Positions 26,578-37,069 of a DNA stretch of 64,000 bases are shown here, piece after piece (the stretch's first letter is position 1; the number at the start of each line of letters is the position of its first letter). The translations under genes and the position numbers were made by a program. A model generated the notes under the pieces. The model worked only from the letters and a program-made list of their open reading frames with translations, did not search any database and was not told where the DNA came from. The stretch is from Paucibacter sp. PLA-PC-4 (lineage in GTDB: Bacteria; Pseudomonadota; Gammaproteobacteria; Burkholderiales; Burkholderiaceae_C), in assembly GCF_026241155.1 (NCBI RefSeq), contig NZ_JAPFGP010000005.1:1-64000 (forward strand), in the 5' to 3' direction.

Positions 26578-28533
26578 TCAGGAGACGGCGCCGCCCCCAA
26601 GCACCTGCCTCACCAGCGGCGCCAGCTCCTCCAAAGTCTGCTCCTTGTGGATCAGACCGTGCACTCCGAGGCTGAGCGCCTCGGCCAGCAGGGCCTCGGT
26701 GACATGACCCGAGCTGATCAGCACCGGCAAGGTCGGCGCGATCAGGGCAAGGCGGCGCGCCAGCTCAAGGCCGGTGCAGGCCGGCATGCTGTAGTCGCTC
26801 ACCAGCAGGTCAACGCCGCCGGCCTGGGCCATGCTCAGAGCCTGGTCCGGCTCGGCACACAGACTGACGCGCCAGCCCTGGCGTTGCAGCAGGCCTTGCA
26901 CTGTCAGGCGCATGACCTCGTCGTCGTCGACATAGACGATGTGCTTCCCTAGCCCGACCGCAGTCACGTCCGGCTCCGGCATGGGCTCGGCCGGCAGCTC
27001 CCCGCCTTGCAGCAGCGGCAGATAGAGGTGGAAGCAGCTGCCGACGCCGGGCTGGCTGTCGACCTGGATTTCTCCCTGATGGGCCAGCACGATGCCATGT
27101 GCCACCGCCAAGCCGAGACCGGTTCCCTGGCCCTGCGGCTTGGTCGTGAAGAAGGGCTCGAACAGGCGGCTGCGCGTGGCGGCGTCGATGCCGCTGCCCT
27201 CGTCACGCACCCAAAGATGGGCGCGCGCCGGGCTGCCGGCATGGTGCTCCGCACTCAACCCCACCTCGACCCGACCGACCCCGCCGTCCAGCGAGTGCCA
27301 TGCATTGGTGCACAGATTGATCAGCACTTGCTGGATCTGCGTGGCGTCGGCGCGCACATGCAGGGGCTGGTCTGCCAGGCTCAGCACCAGTTGCACGCCG
27401 GGCGGCAGCGCGGTGCGCAGCAAGGCCAGGCTTTCCTGTACCAGGGCCTGCAGCTGCACAACGCACAGCTCCTGCGGCTGGCGCCGGCTGAAGGCCAGGA
27501 TCTGCTGCACCAGGCTTCGCGCCCGCTGGCCGCCGATGCGTATCAGGCCCAGATGGGCAGTGGCCGGATGCTCGGCGGGCAGCTGTTCCAGCGCCAGTGC
27601 CACATTGCCGAGGATGGCGCCGAGGATGTTGTTGAAGTCGTGTGCGATGCCGCCGGCGAGCGTACCCATGGCCTCGAGCTTCTGGGCCTCGCGCAGCTGG
27701 GCTTCGAGCTCGCTGCGGCGCGCCTCGGCCCGCACCCGCTCGCTAAGGTCGATATCGACGCAGTAGAGCTCTGCTTCGCCGCGGCTGTTGCGCTGCATCG
27801 TGTGGCTTGAGAACACATGGACCGGGCTGCCGTTCTTGTGCTGCAGCACCAGCTCCTCGGCCGGCGTCGAAACCACGCCGGCCGCCAGCCACTGCCGCGT
27901 GGCTTCGATCACCAGCGGCCGCATCGGCGCCGGGATGATGAGCTCCTCCAGCGGCCGGCCCAATGCTTCCTCGCGACTGTAGCCATAGAGCTGCTCGCTG
28001 GCGGCATTCCAGAAGATCACCCGGCGCTCGGCGTTATAGCCCTGCACCGAGATCTTCTCGACCCCTTCCAGCAAGGCGCGAAAACGGCTCTCGCTGCCGG
28101 CCAGCGCCTGCTCAGCCTGGCGCGCCGCGCTGACATCAAGCAGCAGCGCATGCCACAGCACTGTCCCGTCCAGGCGGCGCTGCGGCCGGCCGGCACCCTG
28201 CAGCCAGCGGCGCCTGCCCGACGGCGTGGTGACGCGGAACTCGGCATGCCACGGCGAGAGCTCCCGGGCCGAGCGCCAGATCGACTCGCGCAGGCGGGGC
28301 AAATCGGCCGGTTCGACCAGACGCCACAGCAGGCCCACATCGCGCTCCAGCAGTTGCGGCTCCAGCTCCAGCAACTCCAGGCAGCGCGGGCTCATTTCGT
28401 AGACCGCGTCCTGGCCGTCGGGCCAGAGCGCGTACTGAAACACCACGCCGGGCAGGTTCTCGGCCAGGTAATGGAAATTGGCCTCGGCCGCATGCAGGGC
28501 CTGCTCCAAGCGCTTGTTGCGCAAGCTGTCCAT
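26578..28533 (-). CDS. Hybrid sensor histidine kinase (PAS-PAS-kinase-receiver)
   Basis: 651 residues, no transmembrane helix, so it is cytoplasmic. Two PAS-type sensor domains (about 15-135 and 145-270). HisKA with His298 in GGIAHDFNNILG. HATPase with N-box NLCTNA (406-411), DEGSGID (444-450) and GTGLGL (470-475). A C-terminal receiver domain (about 530-645) carries Asp536-538 and phospho-acceptor Asp580 in LLVSDYSMP. The receiver probably passes phosphate to a separate partner or acts as a sink; no output-domain partner adjoins. GGGAG seven bases upstream supports the ATG. Confidence 0.93.
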   Translation of the reverse strand: MDSLRNKRLEQALHAAEANFHYLAENLPGVVFQYALWPDGQDAVYEMSPRCLELLELEPQLLERDVGLLWRLVEPADLPRLRESIWRSARELSPWHAEFRVTTPSGRRRWLQGAGRPQRRLDGTVLWHALLLDVSAARQAEQALAGSESRFRALLEGVEKISVQGYNAERRVIFWNAASEQLYGYSREEALGRPLEELIIPAPMRPLVIEATRQWLAAGVVSTPAEELVLQHKNGSPVHVFSSHTMQRNSRGEAELYCVDIDLSERVRAEARRSELEAQLREAQKLEAMGTLAGGIAHDFNNILGAILGNVALALEQLPAEHPATAHLGLIRIGGQRARSLVQQILAFSRRQPQELCVVQLQALVQESLALLRTALPPGVQLVLSLADQPLHVRADATQIQQVLINLCTNAWHSLDGGVGRVEVGLSAEHHAGSPARAHLWVRDEGSGIDAATRSRLFEPFFTTKPQGQGTGLGLAVAHGIVLAHQGEIQVDSQPGVGSCFHLYLPLLQGGELPAEPMPEPDVTAVGLGKHIVYVDDDEVMRLTVQGLLQRQGWRVSLCAEPDQALSMAQAGGVDLLVSDYSMPACTGLELARRLALIAPTLPVLISSGHVTEALLAEALSLGVHGLIHKEQTLEELAPLVRQVLGGGAVS

Positions 28534-28656
28534 TGCGTCGCTCCCTGTGGCGAGAGCCTGGTCCCCGGAGCGGGTCCGGCCGGCGCCTGTGTCGGGCCAT
28601 TGTTGCCCGGGGCCGGGCCGGCTGCAAAGCTCAAAGAGGGGACGTTCGGACGCCGC

Positions 28657-28818
28657 TCAGGATGCGTTGCCCAGCATGATGCGGGCCAGAGCCGGCAGTC
28701 CGCTGGGGCCGTGGGACTCGGACTGAGCCATGGGCTCGGCGTCAAAACCGGCCGAGCCCAGCCACAGCGTGCCCAGCAGGGCTAAGCCGAGAAGCAGGAT
28801 CACAAGGCGCGGTTTCAT
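28657..28818 (-). CDS. Possible small membrane-anchored protein
   Basis: 53 residues with a basic start MKPR, a strong hydrophobic segment (about 5-23, LVILLLGLALLGTLWLG) and a short polar tail. The composition fits a small single-span membrane protein. No clear ribosome site precedes the ATG and no homologue is known to me, so it may be non-coding. It lies in the otherwise empty gap between the hybrid kinase and the TetR gene. Confidence 0.35.
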   Translation of the reverse strand: MKPRLVILLLGLALLGTLWLGSAGFDAEPMAQSESHGPSGLPALARIMLGNAS

Positions 28819-28906
28819 GGGCGGGAAGTATCCGTCAGCAAGGCGCGGGCGCAAGCCCCAAGAAGGGCGATATCGACCTGGCCTTCATCTACCGTTAAAA
28901 GAAGTC

Positions 28907-28935
28907 TTGCTATCCAATAAATTAAAAATAATAAT
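28907..28935 (+). promoter_or_regulatory. Candidate sigma-70 promoter of the TetR operon
   Basis: TTGCTA and AATAAT are separated by 17 bases in a strongly AT-rich island (about 28890-28958) that stands out in this GC-rich window. It lies 24 bases before the TetR start. The rest of the gap from 28819 holds no other signal I can support. Confidence 0.45.
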
Positions 28936-28959
28936 GATTAAAAGAAAGTAAATATACAA

Positions 28960-29700
28960 ATGCGCATTTCCAAGACCCAGCAAGCCAGCAACAAGCGCCT
29001 GATCTTGCAAACGGCGGTGGACCTGATGACCCAGCAGGGCTTCGATACCACGACGATGAAGCAGATCGCCCGGGCCGCCGGGGTCGGCGATGCGACCATC
29101 TACAAATACTTCCCCAGCAAAGAAAAGCTGGTGCTGGCCTATTTCGAGCAGGCCTTCGAGGATGCACTGGCCCAGTGGCGCGCCACGCCCGACCAGGCCG
29201 AATGGAGCCTGCAGGAGCGGCTTCAGCTGCTGATGGACAGCCTGCTGGAGCGCCTGCTGCCCGACCGCGAATTCGTGGCCCTGGCCCGCGAGCTGGTCGA
29301 GCGGGCCCCGCTGCTGATGCTGGGCGGCGGGCTGCCAGGCCGCGAGTTGCTGCAGCAGGCCCTGCTGGAGCTGCTGGACGAGGCCCTGGCCCGCAGCGAG
29401 ATCGCTCCCTGCGGCCCCCTGCTCAGGACCGGCCTGTCCGCGCTGATGGCCGACTATGCCTATGGCGTGATCAGCTACTGGCTCAAGGACGACAGCGAGG
29501 ACTTCGGCAACACCACGCAGCTGCTGGAGCTGAGCCTGTCGCTGCTGGTGCTGAGCCTGGCCAGCGGCGTGATCGGCAAACTGATGGAGCTGGGCGGCTT
29601 TGTGCTGCGCAGCCAGCTGATGCGCCTGCTGCAGGACGGCGGCGGCCTGCTGGACCTGCTCAAGCTGGCGCGGCGCGGTGTGGCCGGAGCGGCACGATGA
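28960..29700 (+). CDS. TetR-family transcriptional regulator
   Basis: 246 residues. The N-terminal TetR helix-turn-helix (about 14-60) shows FDTTTMKQIARAAGVGDATIYKYFPSKEKL in consensus positions; the remainder is an alpha-helical ligand-binding and dimer domain, somewhat longer than average. It heads a four-gene unit whose members overlap (ATGA, GTGA, then a one-base overlap), so it very likely represses its own operon. The ligand is unknown. No strong Shine-Dalgarno is visible in the AT-rich leader. Confidence 0.9.
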   Translation: MRISKTQQASNKRLILQTAVDLMTQQGFDTTTMKQIARAAGVGDATIYKYFPSKEKLVLAYFEQAFEDALAQWRATPDQAEWSLQERLQLLMDSLLERLLPDREFVALARELVERAPLLMLGGGLPGRELLQQALLELLDEALARSEIAPCGPLLRTGLSALMADYAYGVISYWLKDDSEDFGNTTQLLELSLSLLVLSLASGVIGKLMELGGFVLRSQLMRLLQDGGGLLDLLKLARRGVAGAAR

Positions 29701-30137
29701 GCGGCGCCGCCAACCCCGCCCTGCTGCTCGGCGCCAGCCTCAGCGCGATGGCCGCCGCGCTGCATCTGGCCATCATTGTCGGCGGCGCCCCCTGGTATCG
29801 CTGCTTCGGTGCCGGCGAGGGCATGGCCAAGCTGGCCCAGGCCGGTCATTGGTGGCCGGCGCTCTTGACGCTGGGCATCGCTTTTGTACTGCTGGTGGCC
29901 GCCGCCTATGCGCTGGGCGCCGGCGGCTGGAGCGCCGCGCTGCGCGGCCTGCCGGGGCTGCGCTGGGTGCTGCTGGGTATCACCGCCGTCTATCTGCTGC
30001 GCGGTCTGGCGCCCTGGCCGGCCATGCTGCTGCAGCCCGAGCTGCGCCAACCATTCTGGATCTGGAGCACGCTGATCTGCGCCGGCTACGGTGGCGTCCA
30101 TGCGCTGGGCCTGGCGCAGGCCTGGAGCCGGCTGTGA
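29697..30137 (+). CDS. Small integral membrane protein (unknown family)
   Basis: 146 residues with four hydrophobic segments (about 5-28, 48-70, 80-100, 118-140) and short loops, including GGAPWYRCFGAGEGMAKLAQAG between the first two. The start overlaps the TetR stop by four bases. It lies between TetR and an ABC1-like kinase and the three downstream genes are coupled, suggesting a membrane role tied to the kinase. I do not recognise a characterised family. Confidence 0.75.
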   Translation: MSGAANPALLLGASLSAMAAALHLAIIVGGAPWYRCFGAGEGMAKLAQAGHWWPALLTLGIAFVLLVAAAYALGAGGWSAALRGLPGLRWVLLGITAVYLLRGLAPWPAMLLQPELRQPFWIWSTLICAGYGGVHALGLAQAWSRL

Positions 30138-31423
30138 GCGCCGCGCCACCGACCGGGCGGCTCGCGCGCGGCGCGGTGGCTGGCGCCGCACTGGCCCGGG
30201 CCGGGCTCAGCCAGCTGGGCCACAAGGCGGCTCTGGGCCTGGGCCTGGCCGGCCCACAGGCCCAAAGCGAACAGGAGGCCCGGCTCGGGCGCATCCTGTT
30301 CGGCGCACTGAACCAGCTCAAAGGCGTGGGCCTGAAGGCCGCGCAGCTGCTCAGCATGGAGGCCGGCTCGCTCCCCGAAGGCGTGCGCGAGCAGCTGGCC
30401 CAGGCCCAGTACCGCGCCACGCCGCTGAACCGCGCCGTGATCCGCAAGCTGCTGCGCGAGGAGTTCGGCCAGGGGCCGGAGACGCTGTTCGCCGCCTTCG
30501 AGCCGGCGGCCTTTGCCGCCGCAAGCCTGGGCCAGGTGCACGGCGCGCTGGCTGCCGACGGTCGCCGCCTGGCCGTCAAGATGCAGTACCCGGGCATGGC
30601 CGCGACGGTGCGCAGCGATATGCTGCTGCTGCGCGCGCTGCTCGGCGGCTTGGGCGGACTGCCCGACCCCGAGCTGCTGGCGCGCACGCTGGCCCAGATC
30701 GAGCAGGCCCTGCTCCAGGAATTGGACTACCGACTGGAGGCGCAGCAACTGGCCTGGTTTGCCGCTCGCCTGCCCGAGCAGGACTTTGTGCTGCCGCGAG
30801 CGCTGCCCGCGCTCAGCAGCGCGCGGGTGCTGACGATGGAGCGGCTCGACGGCCTGCATCTGTCCGACTGGCTGGCCGGCGGCCCGAACCAGGCCGAGCG
30901 CGACCGCCAGGGTCAGATCTTGCTGGACCTGTTCATGGCCGGCGCCTTCGAGCTGCGGCGCCTGCAGGCCGACCCGCAGCCGGGCAACTACCTGTTCATG
31001 CCGGACGGCCGGCTAGGACTGCTGGATTTCGGCTGCACGCGAACGCTGACCCCCGACTTTGCCGAGAGCCTGCGCCAGACCTGGCGCGCCCGGCTGCGCG
31101 GCGACGATGCCGGCCTGCTGGCCGCCTATCGGGCCCTGGGCCTGGTCGCGACGGAGCTGGGGCTGGCCGAGTTCCGCAGCCAGCTGCTGCCCGCGCTGGC
31201 GCCGCTGCTGGACTGGCTGCTGCTGCCTTGGCGCACGCCGCGCTACGACTTCGGCCAGCACCCGCCAATGCCCCGCATGCCGGCCGCCCAACATCGCCTG
31301 GCGATGCGCTACCTCAAGCACATGCCCGCCGAGCAACCCTTCTTCGACCGCAGCCTGCTGGGCCTTGTGCATCTGCTGAGCCGGCTGCGGGCCCAGGTCA
31401 ACACCCACCAAGACTGGATTTGA
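30134..31423 (+). CDS. ABC1/AarF/UbiB-family atypical kinase
   Basis: 429 residues from a GTG overlapping the previous stop. ABC1 family hallmarks are the K-x-G-Q motif (here KAAQ, 68-71), the Ala-rich loop AAASLGQVH (128-136), VAIK-type Lys149, ELDYR (196-200), the catalytic loop ADPQPGN (279-285) and DFG (298-300). The Gly of KxGQ is replaced by Ala and the His before ADP is Gln, so activity could be altered. UbiB-type members support ubiquinone synthesis, but this gene lies in a TetR-led operon away from ubi genes and lacks the C-terminal membrane helices of UbiB, so it is probably a specialised paralogue. Confidence 0.88.
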   Translation: MSAAPPTGRLARGAVAGAALARAGLSQLGHKAALGLGLAGPQAQSEQEARLGRILFGALNQLKGVGLKAAQLLSMEAGSLPEGVREQLAQAQYRATPLNRAVIRKLLREEFGQGPETLFAAFEPAAFAAASLGQVHGALAADGRRLAVKMQYPGMAATVRSDMLLLRALLGGLGGLPDPELLARTLAQIEQALLQELDYRLEAQQLAWFAARLPEQDFVLPRALPALSSARVLTMERLDGLHLSDWLAGGPNQAERDRQGQILLDLFMAGAFELRRLQADPQPGNYLFMPDGRLGLLDFGCTRTLTPDFAESLRQTWRARLRGDDAGLLAAYRALGLVATELGLAEFRSQLLPALAPLLDWLLLPWRTPRYDFGQHPPMPRMPAAQHRLAMRYLKHMPAEQPFFDRSLLGLVHLLSRLRAQVNTHQDWI

Positions 31424-31800
31424 TGATGAACACGACGACGCTCTCGGCACCCCGCCCACGCGCATGGGTCGGCCATTGGCTGATGGGCGTGGCCGCCCTG
31501 CACACGGTGTTTGCGGGCGCGGCGTTCGCACCGGTGCTGCTGCAGATGGCGCGGGGCGGATTGCTGGACAGCGTCGGCGCCGATCCGCTGCGCGGCGCGG
31601 CGACCTGGTTCACGCTGTTCGGCGTGGTGCTGGCCCTGCTGGCCATGGCCGTGACGACGCTGGAACGCGACGGCCAGACCCGGGCGCTGCGCCGGCTCGG
31701 CTGGGGCCTGCTGGCCCTGACCCTGCTGAGTCTGCTGCTGATGCCGGCATCAGGCTTCTGGCTGGTGCTGCCGGCGATCTGGGCCCTGCTGCGGCGCTAA
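31423..31800 (+). CDS. Small membrane protein, DUF6463-like
   Basis: 125 residues with four hydrophobic segments and a GHWLMGVAALHTVFAG start that resembles DUF6463 small membrane proteins often found near TetR regulators. The ATG overlaps the kinase stop by one base (TGATG); a second ATG follows immediately. It is the last gene of the TetR operon. The function is unknown; the family label is from memory of the sequence pattern. Confidence 0.7.
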   Translation: MMNTTTLSAPRPRAWVGHWLMGVAALHTVFAGAAFAPVLLQMARGGLLDSVGADPLRGAATWFTLFGVVLALLAMAVTTLERDGQTRALRRLGWGLLALTLLSLLLMPASGFWLVLPAIWALLRR

Positions 31801-31810
31801 CGCCCCCCGC

Positions 31811-31999
31811 TCACTTGCAGCTGAAGCTGCGCGTGTTGACCTCCTTCACCTGGCCTTCGCCGCAGGTCTTGACGGCCTGCTCGCCCATGCGGGCCACATC
31901 GGTCGGATCGCTGCTGCGCGACGAACCGGGCGCCAGCACGCAGGCGGTGGACATGAGAGCGGCGACCAGGGCCAGGGCGAAGGTGGGGAAGCGGTTCAT
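31811..31999 (-). CDS. Small lipoprotein
   Basis: 62 residues. GAGGAG lies six bases before the ATG. The lipoprotein signal peptide ends in lipobox MSTAC (Cys at about residue 20). The short mature part has two further Cys (CGEGQVKEVNTRSFSC), which could form a disulfide. It converges on the TetR operon with a ten-base gap. The function is unknown. Confidence 0.72.
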   Translation of the reverse strand: MNRFPTFALALVAALMSTACVLAPGSSRSSDPTDVARMGEQAVKTCGEGQVKEVNTRSFSCK

Positions 32000-32114
32000 C
32001 GGTGACTCCTCGATACAGGTTGAATCTGACCCGCACTGTAGGAGAACCGGTGCGAGCGCCAAACGCAGGGCCGACGAACTGCAGAACCGAAGGGGCAGGC
32101 TGCTGCGGCCGGCG

Positions 32115-32807
32115 CTAGAGCGCCAGTCGCAGCTTGCCGATGCGGCTGCGCAGCCGCGCTTCGGGCAGGCTCATGCCCAGGCCGTCCATGCATTTTCTGA
32201 GCCGCCCGGGGCGCTCAAGCAAATGGGCCCGCGCTTTGGCGAAGCAATCGCGAATGGTGGGCCCGTAGGCATGTTCGGCCTTGGCGACGCCCGCCAGCGG
32301 CAGGCAGGCCCGGGCGTCGGCCAGCATGGCAAGGTCGATCAGGTCACGGCTCATCACGGCATCATCGGCCCAGCGGTCGGCATTGGCCATCAGCTTGGTG
32401 GCAATGCCATCGGCGGCAGCCAGGGTACAGACTCCGCAGATGCGCTCGTCGGCACTGGGGGGATCGGGCACGATGCGCCCCTCGAAGACGATCTCGAACT
32501 TGATGGCCACGCCGTCCACCTCGAAGGCAGCCCGGATGCCGTACTGGTCGATGCGCGGCTCGCGGACGAGCTTGAACGATTGAGTCAGCAAACCGGCGAT
32601 GCCGCTGCTATGCACCAGGCTGCGCAGCTCGCGGTAGCCGTCCACCGATGAGCAGATGAAGTTCACATCGACGGATTCCCGGTACTCGCCGCGGGACAAG
32701 GCAATGGCCGTACCACCACCGAAGAGACAGCGCTGACGGACCAGTAACTCGGCGTCCAGGCCGACGAGCAGACGGGCAATGCGCTGGTGATGAACACGCT
32801 CAAACAA
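32115..32807 (-). CDS. AbiEii-like nucleotidyltransferase, putative toxin
   Basis: 230 residues. The start is taken as TTG because AAGGAG lies exactly six bases upstream, inside the end of the preceding gene; a TTG 18 bases earlier has no such site. The nucleotidyltransferase signature is LFGGGTAIALSRG near the N-terminus followed by ESVDVNF, where the family normally has S-x-D-x-D, so the second Asp is Asn here. AbiEii-type enzymes modify tRNA or other targets and are paired with an antitoxin. It overlaps the XRE gene stop by eight bases. It may be a toxin or a solitary derivative with reduced activity. Confidence 0.7.
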   Translation of the reverse strand: MFERVHHQRIARLLVGLDAELLVRQRCLFGGGTAIALSRGEYRESVDVNFICSSVDGYRELRSLVHSSGIAGLLTQSFKLVREPRIDQYGIRAAFEVDGVAIKFEIVFEGRIVPDPPSADERICGVCTLAAADGIATKLMANADRWADDAVMSRDLIDLAMLADARACLPLAGVAKAEHAYGPTIRDCFAKARAHLLERPGRLRKCMDGLGMSLPEARLRSRIGKLRLAL

Positions 32808-33312
32808 GCAGCACTCCTTTGCCAACCGTGGCCGTCAGGCGTTCCAAGAGGGCCAGTTCGCGGGGCAACATCTTGGCCGGCTCGATATGGCGCCAGTTGC
32901 GTTCGTACAGCGTGAAGGCCTCGGCCGGCGTCAGCACCGCCGCCGGGCCTTCGGCCACATGCCAGGCCACGCTCTGCAGCTGTGGGTAGTGGGCCAGGCG
33001 GATACCGGGCGGCACGCGGCGTGGCGCCAGGCGCTCGGTTGCCAGGGCATGTCCGGTGTCCCGGGCCAGACACTCAAAATCGTCCGCCAGCCCCAGCACG
33101 CCCATGACCTTGATCAGTGTGCCTACGGTCACCCCCGCTTCGCCGCGCTCCAGGCGTGTCAGCGTGACGCGGGTGATACCGGCCCGCGCCGCCACTGCGG
33201 CGGCCGTCTGGCCACGGCGCAGGCGCGCCAGGCGCAGCCGCTCGCCCAACTCGGCGAGCTGTCGAACCTCGGCTTCCGGCAAGGGGGTCGGCTTGGCCGG
33301 CATGTATCGCAT
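32800..33312 (-). CDS. XRE-family regulator, putative antitoxin
   Basis: 170 residues. A Cro/CI-type helix-turn-helix lies at about 20-75 (LRLARLRRGQTAAAVAARAGITRVTLTRLERGEAGVT), followed by about 95 residues of unknown fold. The gene overlaps the nucleotidyltransferase downstream, the usual antitoxin-first order. A second ATG nine bases in is also possible. A dyad overlapping the start (GGCAT ... ATGCC, 33299-33320) could be its own operator. It may equally regulate only its partner. Confidence 0.7.
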   Translation of the reverse strand: MRYMPAKPTPLPEAEVRQLAELGERLRLARLRRGQTAAAVAARAGITRVTLTRLERGEAGVTVGTLIKVMGVLGLADDFECLARDTGHALATERLAPRRVPPGIRLAHYPQLQSVAWHVAEGPAAVLTPAEAFTLYERNWRHIEPAKMLPRELALLERLTATVGKGVLLV

Positions 33313-33334
33313 TTTATGCCAAGCATCACAAAAG

Positions 33335-33361
33335 AAAGGCGACTACGCAGTAGTCGCCTTT
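33335..33361 (-). terminator. Rho-independent terminator of the peptide ABC transporter operon
   Basis: A perfect 12-base stem (AAAGGCGACTAC) with a three-base loop, 28 bases beyond the stop of the fused ATPase gene on the minus strand and followed there by CTTTTGTG, a T-rich tail. It separates the transporter operon from the downstream XRE gene. Confidence 0.8.
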
Positions 33362-33388
33362 AGGGCCGAGGTGCAGCGTGCCTCCGTG

Positions 33389-35074
<1,686 letters not shown>

Positions 35075-35078
35075 GGCT

Positions 35079-36134
35079 TTACTCCAGGCCTCTCAATTTC
35101 GGATCCAGCGCATCGCGCAAGGCGTCGGTGAACAGCGCAAACGCGGTCACGAAGACGGCCATCACCACCGTCACGCCGACCAACTGCCACCAGTAGCCCA
35201 GGATCAGCTCGCTCTGGCTCTCGGCCAGCATGGTGCCCCAGGAGACCTGGTCCACGCCGACACCCAGGCCCAGATAGGACAGGATGACCTCGCTCTTGAT
35301 GAAGCTCACCACATGCAGCGAAAGCTGCACCAGCGCAACGTGCGAGACGTTGGGCAGGATGTGCTTGAACATGCGGCTCATCTTGCTGGCGCCGATGGCT
35401 TCAGCCGAGCGCACATACTCGCGCACCGAATGTTTCATGAACTCGGCACGGATCAGCCGGTAGATGCCGGGCCAGCCCGCCAGACCCAGGATCAGCGCCA
35501 CCGACATCACGCCGCGCCCGAAGATCACCGCGAACGCGAAGATCAAGAGGATGCCGGGGATGGCGGTGAATACGTTGTACAGCCACTCCAGGAAGTCGCC
35601 GATCTTGCCGCCGAAGAAGCCCGACAGCGCGCCCAGCACGGTGCCGATCAGCGTCGCCAGTACGGCGGCCAGCACGCCCACCATGATGGAGACTTCGGCC
35701 CCCTTGATGGCCTTGGTCAGCACATCGCGGCCCAGCCGGTCGGCGCCGAAGGTCAGGGTCTCGGCCTTGACCGTGTCCACCGTCTTGAACTGCTTGGCGC
35801 GCTCTTCCCATTCGGCATAGCGCGGCGCCAGCGGATCAATGTCGCTGAGATCGACATTCGGGCCCTTGGGCTGCGCGATGGCGCCGGTGGCCTCGGCCGG
35901 GCGCGGGCCTAGGAAGGTCGGCGGCGCGTTGGGCACGCCCACTTCCTTCTGCCAGCCCGAGGCGATCACGCCGGCGCCCGACAGGGCCACCAGCACCAAG
36001 AACACAGCCACGATGGCCATGCAGACCATGCCGACCTTGTCAGCACGCATGCGACGCCAGGAGGCGGCCCAGACGCCTTCGGAGCGCTGGGCACCGGCCT
36101 TGGTCGCTGCAGTATTCGACAGAACCGCGCTCAT
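35079..36134 (-). CDS. Peptide ABC transporter permease, OppC/DppC/YejE-like
   Basis: 351 residues. One N-terminal helix (about 36-58), a long periplasmic insertion (about 60-135) characteristic of YejE-type permeases, then the BPD_transp domain with five helices. The inner-loop EAA motif region EAIGASKMSRMFKHILPNVS (about 243-262) contacts the ATPase. The ATG overlaps the upstream permease stop by four bases and the ATPase gene follows after four bases, so the three are one operon. Confidence 0.92.
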   Translation of the reverse strand: MSAVLSNTAATKAGAQRSEGVWAASWRRMRADKVGMVCMAIVAVFLVLVALSGAGVIASGWQKEVGVPNAPPTFLGPRPAEATGAIAQPKGPNVDLSDIDPLAPRYAEWEERAKQFKTVDTVKAETLTFGADRLGRDVLTKAIKGAEVSIMVGVLAAVLATLIGTVLGALSGFFGGKIGDFLEWLYNVFTAIPGILLIFAFAVIFGRGVMSVALILGLAGWPGIYRLIRAEFMKHSVREYVRSAEAIGASKMSRMFKHILPNVSHVALVQLSLHVVSFIKSEVILSYLGLGVGVDQVSWGTMLAESQSELILGYWWQLVGVTVVMAVFVTAFALFTDALRDALDPKLRGLE

Positions 36135-37069
36135 TTCAGCACCACCCGTGGGTCGACCAGCTTGTAGAGCAGGTCGGTAACAAGATTGATCACCATGGTC
36201 AGGAATGCGATATAGATCGCAAACGCCTGGATGACCGGGTAGTCGCTGCGGTTGACCGCCAGCAAGATCTCGCGACCCAGGCCCGGGATCGAGAAGAACA
36301 CTTCGATCAGGAAGGCGCCGGTGAACACACCCGGCAACGCCACCGCGATGTTCGTCAGGATCGGGATCATTGCGTTACGCAAGACATGCTTGAGCAAGAT
36401 GGTCTTCTCGGTCATGCCCTTGGCGCGCGCGGTGCGCACATAGTCATGGCCGATCTCGTCCAGGAAGAAGGTGCGGTACAGCCGCGTGTATGGCGCCAGC
36501 GCCACCGCCACCACCACGATGATGGGCAGCGGTGCATAGGTGGTCAGATTGGTCCAGAAGCTGTCGGTCCAGCCCTGCACCGGGAACCAGCCTAGGCGGA
36601 AGGCGAACACATACTGGAACACGATCACATAGACAAGCAGCGAGATCGACACCGCCACCGTCGTCACGATCATCACCGTGCGATCGGTCAGGCTGCCGCG
36701 CACATAGGCCACCGCCATCGCGAATGGAATCGCCAGCAGCACCTCTAGCACCAGGATGGGCACCATCACCGTCAGCGTCGCCGGCATGCGGGTGGTGAAC
36801 AGGCTGGCCACCGACTCGTTGGTGGCCCAGCTGCGGCCCCAGTCAAAGGTGACGATCTGCTGGATGAAGATCCACAGCTGCTCCCAGACCGGCTTGTTCA
36901 GGCCCAGCTGTTCGCGAATGGCGTCGATCTGTTCGGGGCTGGCGTTCAGGCCGCCGAGGATTTCGGCAGGGTCTCCACCGAAGTATTTGAAGAGGAAGAA
37001 CACCAGCAGCACGACGCCCAGCAAGGTGGGAATCATTTGCCACAAGCGCCTTATCAGGTATGCCGCCAT
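36131..37069 (-). CDS. Peptide ABC transporter permease, OppB/DppB/YejB-like
   Basis: 312 residues from the ATG that gives the standard family start MAAYLIRRLWQMIPTLLGVV; 57 more bases are open upstream but lack family similarity. Six helices, with the OppB/DppB N-terminal domain (about 1-95) and the EAA-like loop TARAKGMTEKTILLKHVLRNAMIP (about 205-228). First gene of the transporter operon. It forms the translocation path together with the OppC-like permease. It is divergent from the binding-protein array across 341 bases. Confidence 0.92.
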   Translation of the reverse strand: MAAYLIRRLWQMIPTLLGVVLLVFFLFKYFGGDPAEILGGLNASPEQIDAIREQLGLNKPVWEQLWIFIQQIVTFDWGRSWATNESVASLFTTRMPATLTVMVPILVLEVLLAIPFAMAVAYVRGSLTDRTVMIVTTVAVSISLLVYVIVFQYVFAFRLGWFPVQGWTDSFWTNLTTYAPLPIIVVVAVALAPYTRLYRTFFLDEIGHDYVRTARAKGMTEKTILLKHVLRNAMIPILTNIAVALPGVFTGAFLIEVFFSIPGLGREILLAVNRSDYPVIQAFAIYIAFLTMVINLVTDLLYKLVDPRVVLK

